From CAWJJM01 sp963843275 (lineage in GTDB: Bacteria > Acidobacteriota > Thermoanaerobaculia > Multivoradales > JBCCEF01), in the NCBI GenBank assembly GCA_963843275.1, contig CAWJJM010000004.1, forward strand, positions 248,001 to 312,000: a DNA stretch of 64,000 nucleotides. The letters run 5' to 3'. The position numbers and the translations under genes were made by a program. This document shows, piece by piece, positions 36,132-44,107 of the stretch. Numbering within the stretch: the first letter of the stretch is position 1; each line of letters opens with the position of its first letter. The notes beneath the pieces were generated by a model. The model saw only the letters and a list, made by a program, of their open reading frames with translations. It made no database searches and was not told where the DNA came from.

Positions 36132-37820
36132 ATCTCCAGCCAGATCGACGGCGACCTCCGCGGCATCAAGACCTCGCAGCGGCGTGCGCTCGAGCGCACC
36201 TTCCGGCGGCGCGTGGCGCCCCGGGAGGTGGTGTCGCTCGAGCTCGCCCGCCACCTGGCGGGGATCTCCCACGACCTCGGGCGCCAGGTCGGCGTGCTGC
36301 TGACCCGCGAGGGCACCGTGCGCAACGTCGTGGTCGGCGACGCCCACCGCATCGAGATCCCCGACGTCGGCCGCCTGCGCGGCGGCGTCGGCCGCTTCCG
36401 CGGCCTGCGCCTGGTCCACACCCACCTGCGCGGCGAGCCGCTGACGCACGACGACCTCACCGACCTGGCGCTGCTGCGCCTCGACCTGGTGGCCGCGGTG
36501 CAGGTCGACGGCGACGGGGCGCCCGGCGCCGTCGAGGTGGCATGGCTGGCGCCCTCGGCCGCCGGCGACGAGGGCGACGGCGAGTCGCGCTGGGAGGACA
36601 GCTTCCAGCGGCTGCGGGCCCCCGAGGTGCACCGCCTCGACCTCGACGTCGAGGCCACCATGGCCGCGCTCGAGGAGGAGCTGTCGCGGCTCGCCGGCGC
36701 CGCCGGCTCGACCGGCCGCGAGCGCGCCCTGGTCGTGGGGATCGAACCCGACGACGACCGCTTCGCCGAGACCCTGGAGCTGGTGCGCTCGGCGGGGGTC
36801 GAGGTCGCCGGCACCGTGCGCCAACGGCGGCGCACCGTACATCCGAAGACGGTGGTCGGGCGCGGCAAGCTGCAGGACATCGTGCTCGAGGGGATGCGGC
36901 GCCGCGCCGAGGTGGCGATCTTCGACATCGACCTCAAGCCGGCCCAGGCGCGCGCCTTCGAGGACGCCACCGGGATGAAGGCGATCGACCGCACCCAGCT
37001 CATCCTCGACATCTTCGCCCAGCGGGCGCGCAGCCGCGACGGCAAGCTGCAGGTCGAGCTGGCGCAGCTCAAGTACTCGCTGCCCCGGCTCACCGAGAGA
37101 GACGCCGGGCTGTCGCGGCTCACCGGCGGGATCGGCGGCCGGGGGCCGGGCGAGACGGTGATGGAGGTGGGGCGGCGGCGGATCCGCGACCGCATCCGGG
37201 CGCTCGAGAAGGAGGTCGAGAAGCTCTCCCGGCAGCGCGACGTGCGGCGGCGCCGGCGGCGTGAGGCCGACCTGCCGATCCTCTCGATCATCGGCTACAC
37301 GAACGCCGGCAAGTCGACGCTGCTCAACGCCCTCACCGAGAGCGAGGTGGAGGCGGCCGACAAGCTCTTCATGACCCTCGACCCGACCAGCCGCCGCCTG
37401 CGCTTCCCGCGCGAGGGCGAGGTGGTGATCACCGACACGGTCGGCTTCCTCTCCGACCTGCCCCCCGACCTGGTGGCGGCGTTCCGCGCCACCCTCGAGG
37501 AGCTGGCCGACGCCGACCTGCTGCTGCACGTCGTCGACGCCGCCGACCCGCGGCTCGACGAGAAGCTGGCCGCCGTCGAGCGCCTGGTCGAGGAGCTCGA
37601 CCTCGAGGGGATCGACCGCCTGATCGTGCTCAACAAGGCGGACCTGGTGCCCGCCCCGGAGCTCGCCGCCCTGGAGCGCCGCTTCTCGGGGGTCGCCGTG
37701 TCGGCGCTGGCGCGGCGCGGCCTCGGGGACCTCATCGCCGCCGCCGAGGAACGGCTGGGGCGCGCGCGGCCGCTGGTGGCGACCGCTCCCGCCGGCACCG
37801 GCGGCGCCCCGGACCCTTGA
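36132..37820 (+). CDS. hflX: GTPase HflX (ribosome-splitting), non-canonical start
   Basis: About 562 aa. An N-terminal nucleotide-binding domain of the long HflX type (GDLRGIKTSQRRALERTFRR) leads to the HflX core (HPKTVVGRGKLQDIVLEGMR). The coiled-coil motif GGIGGRGPGETVMEVGRR and the GTPase domain follow: G1 GYTNAGKST, G3 DTVGFLSDLPPDLV, G4 LNKADLV. HflX dissociates stalled 70S ribosomes after heat or antibiotic stress. No ATG, GTG or TTG exists between the upstream stop and the conserved N-terminus. The best-placed candidate is ATC at 36132, 6 nt after GAGG; a CTG at 36096 overlaps the upstream stop by 4 bases. Either a rare start codon is used or one base is wrong. The first GTG (36213) would remove conserved residues. 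Confidence 0.93.
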   Translation: MSSQIDGDLRGIKTSQRRALERTFRRRVAPREVVSLELARHLAGISHDLGRQVGVLLTREGTVRNVVVGDAHRIEIPDVGRLRGGVGRFRGLRLVHTHLRGEPLTHDDLTDLALLRLDLVAAVQVDGDGAPGAVEVAWLAPSAAGDEGDGESRWEDSFQRLRAPEVHRLDLDVEATMAALEEELSRLAGAAGSTGRERALVVGIEPDDDRFAETLELVRSAGVEVAGTVRQRRRTVHPKTVVGRGKLQDIVLEGMRRRAEVAIFDIDLKPAQARAFEDATGMKAIDRTQLILDIFAQRARSRDGKLQVELAQLKYSLPRLTERDAGLSRLTGGIGGRGPGETVMEVGRRRIRDRIRALEKEVEKLSRQRDVRRRRRREADLPILSIIGYTNAGKSTLLNALTESEVEAADKLFMTLDPTSRRLRFPREGEVVITDTVGFLSDLPPDLVAAFRATLEELADADLLLHVVDAADPRLDEKLAAVERLVEELDLEGIDRLIVLNKADLVPAPELAALERRFSGVAVSALARRGLGDLIAAAEERLGRARPLVATAPAGTGGAPDP

Positions 37821-37847
37821 GCGGGGCATCGGGGCTCGACGGCCGCC

Positions 37848-38702
37848 TCACCGGGGCGACGGCCGTCCCTGCGGGCTCGGGCCAGCCACCGCCGCTCCGC
37901 CCTGATCGGCCGACGACAGGCCGCGCTCGAGCGTCACCGTGACGTGCCGCATCGTCTCGTCGACGAAACGGCCGCGCAGCGCGTCCGGGATGCGAGGGAG
38001 GACGAGCAGCGCGGCGTGCGCCAGGGCCACGCTCATCTGCGGCAGTGCCCGGAACATGTTCTGCGCGTGCATCCGGTAGAAGGCGAGGTCCCGGTCGAGG
38101 AAATCGAAGCGGGCGCCGCGCAGGGCGAGCTCGATCCACATCACCCAGTCCTCTTTCGCCCGCAGTCTCTCGTCGAAGATCGGCCTGTCCGCCCAGAGAG
38201 CGCTCCGGAAGAGAGCCGTGTGAATCGGGATGCACAGGCCGCGCTCCCAGCGGAACAGGAAATCCTCGAGCGGATCGTCGGAGAGCATGTCCGGCCAGAA
38301 CGGCTCCCCCAGCTCGCCGGTGTCGGAGTCGAAGGGCCGGTAGTTGCTGAAGGCGACGTCGATCTCCGCATCGGCGTCGAGGATCCCCGCCTGCGTCTCC
38401 AGCTTCTCGGCGGCGAGGAGATCGTCCGCGTCGAGCAGCTGCAGCAGGGGCGCACGGGCCAGCTCCCTGCCCCGGTTCCTGGCGGCGGAGAGCCCGCGAT
38501 TGTCCTGGTGGACGTAGCGGAAGCGCTGGTCGGTCCGGACCCACTCGGCGACCAGGTCTCGCGTCGCGTCCGTCGACCCGTCGTCGACGACGATGCACTC
38601 CCAGTCGGGCAGGGTCTGGCGGGCGACCGATGCGAGGGTCTCCCCCAGGAAACGAGCGTGGTTGTACGCCGGGATGATGACGCTCACGCGAGGGTCGGTC
38701 AT
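37848..38702 (-). CDS. GT2 glycosyltransferase
   Basis: 284 aa. The GT-A fold opens SVIIPAYNHARFLGETLASV. Next come the nucleotide-binding VVDDGSTDAT, the DxD motif LLDADDLLAAEK and the acceptor-loop region (RAKEDWVMWIELALRG), with ED as the likely base. The C-terminal ~80 residues are helical and end in a disordered Gly/Pro-rich tail. It lies apart from the main glycan operon, convergent with hflX, with no coupled partner. Codon choice and base composition look slightly less GC-extreme than neighbours, which is compatible with recent acquisition but not proof. Donor and acceptor unknown. Confidence 0.88.
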   Translation of the reverse strand: MTDPRVSVIIPAYNHARFLGETLASVARQTLPDWECIVVDDGSTDATRDLVAEWVRTDQRFRYVHQDNRGLSAARNRGRELARAPLLQLLDADDLLAAEKLETQAGILDADAEIDVAFSNYRPFDSDTGELGEPFWPDMLSDDPLEDFLFRWERGLCIPIHTALFRSALWADRPIFDERLRAKEDWVMWIELALRGARFDFLDRDLAFYRMHAQNMFRALPQMSVALAHAALLVLPRIPDALRGRFVDETMRHVTVTLERGLSSADQGGAAVAGPSPQGRPSPR

Positions 38703-38871
38703 GGGCGCAGGAGGGCAGCCGCGAGCGTGGCGGGCGGATTGCGGGTGACCGCAGGACAGCAGGCGGCCGGCGGATCGACGCCCTCGTCGGGCCGCGGGGA
38801 CCCCGCCTTCAGCCCGCCCTTCCCCGCCGGTCCGGCCGCGACCGCCGGCGGACCGCCGCCGAGGGGAGCGA

Positions 38872-39315
38872 TCACCGCGCCGGCCGCCGCCCCGCGGCCC
38901 ACGCCGCCCGGTCCTCGCGGCGCACCACGAAGCGGAGCGCCGTAAAGACCGCGTCCACCGAGCAGACCTTGTTGTCGACCAGGCCGAGCGCCAGGCCGGC
39001 GCCCTGGACGACCTCGAACGACAGGTCGGTGGCCACGCCGGAGCTCTTCTTCGGCCACGCCACCCACAGGCCGCCGGCGGGGGCGAGCCGCGCGGCCACG
39101 GCCGGCAGGCGCCGGCGGAGCTCCGCGCGGCGGCGGCAGAAGAGGAGCACCAGGGCGACGTCGCCCGCCCCGGGGAGCCGGCGCCGGAGGGCGGCGCCCG
39201 GAGGGACCGGCGCGAGGGCCTCGGAGACGCTCCGCGGCGCCTCGACCACCACGGCGGTGACGCCGGGACCGAGACCCAGCTTCTTCGCCAGCGGGCTCGG
39301 CGTCGGGGCGCTCAC
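38872..39315 (-). CDS. DUF3052 family protein
   Basis: 147 aa from the GTG at 39315 (GTGs at 39324 and 39327 are alternatives). It has the DUF3052 pattern: PLAKKLGLGPGVTAVVVEAP near the N-terminus. A domain of alternating strands and helices then leads to LAPAGGLWVAWPKKSSGVAT and GLALGLVDNKVCSVDAVFTA, then RFVVRRED. No catalytic motif is known for this family; the fold resembles a Rossmann-like methyltransferase without a SAM motif. It starts 36 nt after the double-Cache gene stop on the same strand, so the two are probably co-transcribed. Confidence 0.85.
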   Translation of the reverse strand: MSAPTPSPLAKKLGLGPGVTAVVVEAPRSVSEALAPVPPGAALRRRLPGAGDVALVLLFCRRRAELRRRLPAVAARLAPAGGLWVAWPKKSSGVATDLSFEVVQGAGLALGLVDNKVCSVDAVFTALRFVVRREDRAAWAAGRRPAR

Positions 39316-39351
39316 GCGGCACACCACGGCCCGGCGGGGCCGGCGCGGCGG

Positions 39352-40272
39352 CTACCCGCCGTAGAGGCCGGCCCCGACGTAGACGGTGCGGCCGTCGGGG
39401 AGCGCCACCTTGCGGACGAAGGCGCTCTTCTTCGCCGGCACCTGGTCGCCGGGTCGCGGCCACTTGTACTCGATCCAGGCGGCGTCGTGGTCGGCCAGCC
39501 GGGCGAGGATCTCGCGGCCGATGACCACCCCGTCGGGGTCGGCGGTGTCGAGCATGTCCTTGCCCTCGTACTCGGGGAACCCGGCGTTGACGAGCTGCAC
39601 CCCCGCCCCGTCCATCACGAAGACGTACGAGTCGTAGAAGCGGAAGCCGCTGGCGCGGTCGCGCAGGGTGGGAAAGGCCTTCGTCCCCTGCGCCTGCAGC
39701 AGGTCGACGGCATCGCCGACCTGCTCGACCACGAACAGCCGCTCCATCGGCATCAGGTAGCGGCCGCTGCCCACCAGGTACGCCCTGCCGTCGGGGCTCT
39801 CGGCGCGGCGCACATAGGTGCTCTTCCACACGAAATTGGTGCCCTCGCCCGGGCGCGGCCAGAGGTAGTGCACCCAGCCCGAGCCGCCGCTCTCCACCTC
39901 GCGCTGGAAGGCGCGGACGATCGGCTTGCCGTACGGGTCGCGGAGGTCGAGGACGTTGCGCCCCTCGAGGTCTGGCCGCGTCGGGTGGCAGACGGCGGCG
40001 CCCTCGAGGTCGTTGACGAAGACGTAGACCTCGCCGTGCCGCCAGCGCGTGCCCTCCTGGCGGAAGGCGGCACAGGCCTTCGCCGCCCCCTGCTCGGAGA
40101 CCAGGTCGGCGGCGGCGTCGACCAGGGCGACGAGCTGCCGCGTCTCCTCGTGCGCGGGCGGGTACGCCGCCGGATCGACGGCGACCTCGGCGGCCCGTCC
40201 CACCGTCGGGACGGCCAGCGCCAGGATCAGCGGGAGAACGGCCGGAAGAGCTCGGAGAAGACGCCGCGCCAT
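39352..40272 (-). CDS. Secreted double-Cache (sCache_2) sensor protein without output domain
   Basis: 306 aa. The signal peptide (LLRALPAVLPLILALAVPTVGRA) is followed by two tandem single-Cache domains (about residues 45-175 and 180-300). These show the repeated ligand-pocket signatures YVFVNDLEGAAVCHPTRPDL with VHYLWPRPGEG, and YVFVMDGAGVQLVNAGFPEY with IEYKWPRPGDQ. There is no membrane helix after the domains and no kinase, MCP or cyclase part. It should be a periplasmic small-molecule-binding protein that works through a partner. Similar Cache-only proteins are often found with receptors or as soluble binding proteins. Ligand unknown; organic acids are common for this Cache type. Confidence 0.88.
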   Translation of the reverse strand: MARRLLRALPAVLPLILALAVPTVGRAAEVAVDPAAYPPAHEETRQLVALVDAAADLVSEQGAAKACAAFRQEGTRWRHGEVYVFVNDLEGAAVCHPTRPDLEGRNVLDLRDPYGKPIVRAFQREVESGGSGWVHYLWPRPGEGTNFVWKSTYVRRAESPDGRAYLVGSGRYLMPMERLFVVEQVGDAVDLLQAQGTKAFPTLRDRASGFRFYDSYVFVMDGAGVQLVNAGFPEYEGKDMLDTADPDGVVIGREILARLADHDAAWIEYKWPRPGDQVPAKKSAFVRKVALPDGRTVYVGAGLYGG

Positions 40273-40293
40273 GTCACGCTCCTCGCAGGAAGA

Positions 40294-40317
40294 GGATCCG
40301 CAGGTACCCGCGGAATC
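40294..40317. repeat. Imperfect palindrome between the GAPDH/ketosynthase operon and the Cache gene
   Basis: A dyad centred on GGTACC (CCGC.GGTACC.GCGG) extends to 12-nt arms with two mismatches. It lies 21 nt upstream of the Cache ATG and 37 nt past the ketosynthase stop. It could be an operator for the Cache gene or the 3' hairpin of the operon; there is no T tract. Confidence 0.4.
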
Positions 40318-40354
40318 CTACCACCGCCCCCCGCGGTCTCCGTCTTTTCGGCGG

Positions 40355-41932
40355 CTACCAGGGGCGGGAGATGACGCAGGCGTTGATCCCGCCGACCCCC
40401 ATCGACAGCTTTCCGACCGTGCAGGCCGGCACCGCCACCGGACGGTCGAAGACGAAGTGCCGGTGGACCCCCGCGATCATCGAGTTGAGCTCGCCGGCGG
40501 AGAGCGGCGTGGGGTCGACGCGACCCTTGGCGTAGCCGAGGTACTGGGCGGTCAGCTCCCAGCCGCCGGCGGCCCCCATGCCGTGCCCGAAGATGCCCTT
40601 GCGCGCCGTCACCAGCACGGTGTCGGGAAGGACCTCGCGCAGGTTCTCGACCTCCAGGTAGTCGCCGGGGGTGGCGGTGGCGTGGAGATCCCAGCCGCCG
40701 ATCTCCGCCGGCGCCACCCCGGCCCGCGCCAGCGCCTCGCGGATCGCCTTCTGCGGCCCCTCCTTCGAGGGGGTGATGATGTGGTCGGCGTCCGAGGAGA
40801 CGCCCACCGCCAGCGGCTCCAGCCCCACCGGCTCCATCCCCTTGGCGGTCAGGTAGTCGACGTCGCCGAGGATCCAGACGGCCGCGCCCCCCGAGACGTG
40901 GGTGCCGCGCAGCTCCGACAGCGGCTTCGACACCGACCCGGCGCCGGCCAGCACCCGGGCGTTGAAGAAGGCCGACACCGTCAGCGGATGGGGGGGCGGG
41001 TCGGCGGCGCCGATCACCGCCACCTTGGCCTCGCCGCGCCGGATGGTCTCCATCGCCAGCTTCAGCGTGACCGCGAAGGTCGAGCAGGCGGCCACCGGCG
41101 CCCACGCCGGTCCGGTGATGCGGCCCAGGATGGAGATCTGCGACGCCGGCGTGTTGTGGATGTTCCACAGCAGGTTGGCCGACACGGCCGCCCAGGGCGG
41201 CGCGGGCGCCGCGTAGCGCTCGCGCAGCCGCTGGTGGCGGCGCTGCTTCTCGCGCAGCAGGGCCCGCTTGCCGGCCTCGACGTCGCCGGCGACGGCCAGC
41301 GACTCGATCTCGCCGAGCGCCACGATGTAGTCGGCCAGGTCGCCCGACCGCCGTGCCCACCAGGCGTCCCAGGCCTCCTCGGCCGTCTCGCGCTCGCCGG
41401 GGTCGTCGAGGGTCGCGGGGTCGGGCGGCGGCGCCTCCCCCGGGGGCACCTCGCCACGCCGGCGGTAGGCTGCGAGGGCGGCATTGCGCTCCGGCCGCGC
41501 CCAGAAGCGGTCCCAGCGGCGCTGCGCGCGGTGCAGCGCGATCGACTCCTCGTAGATGGTGGGCAACGCGCCCAGGCCGCTGCCGACGTAGACGTGGGCC
41601 TCGGGACCGAGGCCGGAGAGCTCCTCCTCGAGGCCCGGGTTGCGGCGCAACGCCTGGATGAACGCCCCCACCGCGAACAGGGTGGTGCGGTCCATCTTCT
41701 CGAGCAGGCGCGGGTAGCGATTCGGCGCGTGGCGGCGGTCGATCCACTCGCGGTAGTCGGCGAAGTCGAACTTCGGCTCGCCGACCAGGAAGTTGCTGGC
41801 GCCGAAGCCCTCGAACGGCGCCAGCCAGCTGCCGCCCGCCTCCAGATTGGCGGCGAACTCGTCGAGGTCGGCGCTCCGCGGGGCGACGATCCCCCAACCG
41901 AAGATGCCGACCCGCCGCCCCGTCGTCGCCAT
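40355..41932 (-). CDS. Beta-ketoacyl synthase (KAS I/II-like) with a long insertion
   Basis: 525 aa from the ATG at 41932, ~110 residues longer than FabF. The thiolase-fold core is complete: the active-site Cys283 in APVAACSTFAVTL, the first His in GGWDLHATATPGD and the Lys/His region KGIFGHGMGAAGG, then the closing SMGVGGINACVIS. The extra length is a charged helical insert at about residues 130-235 (rich in Arg/Trp/Glu, for example RWDRFWARPERNAALAAYRR). This is not found in housekeeping KAS enzymes. No ACP, KR or acyltransferase lies nearby. It follows the frameshifted GAPDH by 22 nt and probably shares its transcript. Likely role is specialised fatty-acid or polyketide chain extension; uncertain. 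Confidence 0.85.
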   Translation of the reverse strand: MATTGRRVGIFGWGIVAPRSADLDEFAANLEAGGSWLAPFEGFGASNFLVGEPKFDFADYREWIDRRHAPNRYPRLLEKMDRTTLFAVGAFIQALRRNPGLEEELSGLGPEAHVYVGSGLGALPTIYEESIALHRAQRRWDRFWARPERNAALAAYRRRGEVPPGEAPPPDPATLDDPGERETAEEAWDAWWARRSGDLADYIVALGEIESLAVAGDVEAGKRALLREKQRRHQRLRERYAAPAPPWAAVSANLLWNIHNTPASQISILGRITGPAWAPVAACSTFAVTLKLAMETIRRGEAKVAVIGAADPPPHPLTVSAFFNARVLAGAGSVSKPLSELRGTHVSGGAAVWILGDVDYLTAKGMEPVGLEPLAVGVSSDADHIITPSKEGPQKAIREALARAGVAPAEIGGWDLHATATPGDYLEVENLREVLPDTVLVTARKGIFGHGMGAAGGWELTAQYLGYAKGRVDPTPLSAGELNSMIAGVHRHFVFDRPVAVPACTVGKLSMGVGGINACVISRPW

Positions 41933-41955
41933 GCGTCCTCGCGTCCGCCCGCCGC

Positions 41956-42969
41956 CTAGCCCGCCATGCGCTCGATCAGGTCCACCACCCGGTTCGAGTA
42001 GCCCCACTCGTTGTCGTACCAGGACACCACCTTGACCCAGCCGTCGCCCTGCGACCGGGTGGACGAGCGCGTCGAAGATCGACGAGTGGGGGTTGCCGAT
42101 GATGTCGGTCGAGACCAGCGGCGCCTCGCTGTACTCGACGATGCGCTTCAGCGGGCCGGCGGCGGCGTCACGCACGGCCGCGTTGACCTCGTCGGCCGAG
42201 GGCCGGGCTCCGCAGGCGCGCCACGAGGTCGACGATCGAGCCGTCGGGGACCGGCACCCGGATCGCCATGCCGTCGAGCTTGCCGGCGAGGTGGGGGATG
42301 ACCTTGCCGACGGCGCGCGCCGCGCCGGTGGTGGTGGGGATGATGTTCTCGGCCGCCGCCCGGCTGCGCCGCAGGTCCTTGTGGGGGACGTCGGCCAGGC
42401 GCTGGTCGTTGGTGTAGGCGTGGACCGTGGACATCATGCCCTCCTCGATGCCGAAGGCCTCGTGGAGGATCTTGGCGACGGGCGCCAGGCAGTTGGTGGT
42501 GCACGAGGCGTTGGAGACGATGCGGTGCTCGGGCGTGAGCACCTCGTCGTTGACCCCGAGGACGACCATGGCGTCGACGGCGTCCTTCGGCGGCACGGTC
42601 AGCAGCACCTTGCGGGCGCCGGCGGCGAGGTGCTTCTCCAGCTTCTCGCGGGTGCGGAAGACCCCGGTCGACTCGACGACGATGTCCACCCCCAGCTCGC
42701 TCCAGGGGATGGCCGCGGGGTCGCGCGCCTCGGTCATCGCCATCCGCTCGCCGTCGACGTAGAGGGCGTCCTCGTCGCTGCGCACGTCGCGCTCGAGGAG
42801 CCCCATGACCGTGTCGTACTTCAGCAGGTAGGCGAGCTGCTCGGTTGTCGAACAGGTCGTTGATCGCCACCACCTCGACGTCCTCGCGCTCGGGGAGGAT
42901 GCGGAAGACGCTGCGGCCGATGCGGCCGAAGCCGTTGATGCCCACGCGGATCCTGCCGTCGTTCGCCAT
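41956..42969 (-). pseudogene. gap: Glyceraldehyde-3-phosphate dehydrogenase (canonical type), three +1 frameshifts
   Basis: The reading frame encodes a normal ~335-aa GAPDH if three single extra bases are removed. N-terminal frame: RVGINGFGRIGRSVFRIL to VAINDLFDN. A +1 shift at about 42843 then moves to the frame with MGLLERDVRSDEDALYVDGE and SNASCTTNCLAP (catalytic Cys) and HAYTNDQRL to PVPDGSIVDLVARLRSP. A second shift near 42201 and a third near 42061 lead through to the normal end (WYDNEWGYSNRVVDLIERM, in pieces). All three are an added G on the plus strand. The start overlaps the stop of the intact GAPDH-like gene by one base (TGATG). This is either genuine decay of the classic glycolytic copy or local assembly error. 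It carries all canonical active-site residues. Confidence 0.85.
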
Positions 42970-44003
42970 CAGGCGGCCTCCTCTCTGCGGTCGAGCTCGC
43001 GGAAGCGGCGGATCAGGTCGATCACCCGGTGCGCGTAGCCCCAGCTGTTGTCGAACCAGGCGACGGTCTTCGACACGCGGTCGCCCAGGATCATGGTGGC
43101 CTGGGCGTCGAAGGTGCTCGAGAAGGTGCTGCGCAGCACGTCCGACGACACGATCGGGTCGTTCTCGTAGTCGAGGATGCCGCGCCAGCGGGCACTGCCC
43201 GCGGCCGTGCGCACGACCTCGTTGATCGCCTCGCGGGTGACCGGCTGCCGGTGCCAGCAGACCAGGTCGACCAGCGAGCCGTTGGGCACCGGCACGTTCA
43301 TCGAGTGCGCGGTGAGCCGGCCGGCGAGGTCGGGCAGCAGCTGCACGATCACCTCGCCGGCATTGGTCTCCTGCGGGATGATGTTCTCCGCCGCCGCCCG
43401 GCCGCGCCGCGGGTCCTCGGCCGGCACGTCGGCGAGGCGCTGCTGGTTGGTGTAGGCGTGGACGCTGGTCAGGAAGGCGCGCTCGATGCCGAAGGCGTCG
43501 CCGAGGACGGCGAGCAGCGGCGCCGCGCAGTGGGCGGTGCACGAGGCGTTGGAGACGATCCGCTGCTCCGCCGAGAGCGCGCCGTCGTTGACCCCCATCA
43601 CCACGGTGAGGTCCGGCGGGTCCGGCGACGGGACGCAGAGGATCACCCGCCGTGCCCCGCGCTCGAGGTGGCGCTCGATGTCGGCGCGCCGCGGGAAACG
43701 GGCCGAGGCGTCGACCACCGTGTGGACGCCATGGGCGCTCCAGTCGACGTCTCCCGGCTTCTCCGCCGACAGCATCGCGGTGCGGTGGCCGGCGGCGTAC
43801 AGGGTGCCGTCCACCAGGCTCACCTCGTCCTCGAAGCGCCCCAGGATGGTGTCGAAGCGGAGCAGATAGACCAGCCCCTCGTGGTCGGCGATGTCGCTGA
43901 TCGCGGCGATGCGGAGGTCGTCGCTGGCGTGCAGGATGCGGAACAGGTTCCGCCCCATCCTGCCGAAGCCCATGAGTCCGATTTTCAGGGGGTCGTTCCC
44001 CAT
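42969..44003 (-). CDS. Divergent GAPDH-like dehydrogenase
   Basis: 344 aa from the ATG at 44003 (GAGGAGG 5 nt upstream). NAD-binding Rossmann domain: KIGLMGFGRMGRNLFRIL, then AAISDIADHEG, with Asp suited to NAD. The catalytic Cys155 is in SNASCTAHCAAP (canonical SCTTNC) and the His in SVHAYTNQQRL is kept. Substrate-phosphate residues differ. The Arg of the canonical MAxRVPVP segment is Asn (HSMNVPVPNG). The TTTGAARAVG loop is replaced by ETNAGEVIVQ. The conserved VVESTG is VVDASA. The reaction is therefore probably oxidation of another aldehyde, or GAPDH activity with altered kinetics. It is the first gene of a three-gene unit with the frameshifted canonical gap and the ketosynthase. Confidence 0.85.
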   Translation of the reverse strand: MGNDPLKIGLMGFGRMGRNLFRILHASDDLRIAAISDIADHEGLVYLLRFDTILGRFEDEVSLVDGTLYAAGHRTAMLSAEKPGDVDWSAHGVHTVVDASARFPRRADIERHLERGARRVILCVPSPDPPDLTVVMGVNDGALSAEQRIVSNASCTAHCAAPLLAVLGDAFGIERAFLTSVHAYTNQQRLADVPAEDPRRGRAAAENIIPQETNAGEVIVQLLPDLAGRLTAHSMNVPVPNGSLVDLVCWHRQPVTREAINEVVRTAAGSARWRGILDYENDPIVSSDVLRSTFSSTFDAQATMILGDRVSKTVAWFDNSWGYAHRVIDLIRRFRELDRREEAA

Positions 44004-44107
44004 GCCTGCCTCCTCACTGTCGATGTGCGTACCCTGGTGTGGCTTCACTCGTGGCGCTTCCCCCGCGGACCCACCACTCTAGCAGCAGCCCGCCGGCCGC
44101 CACCGGC

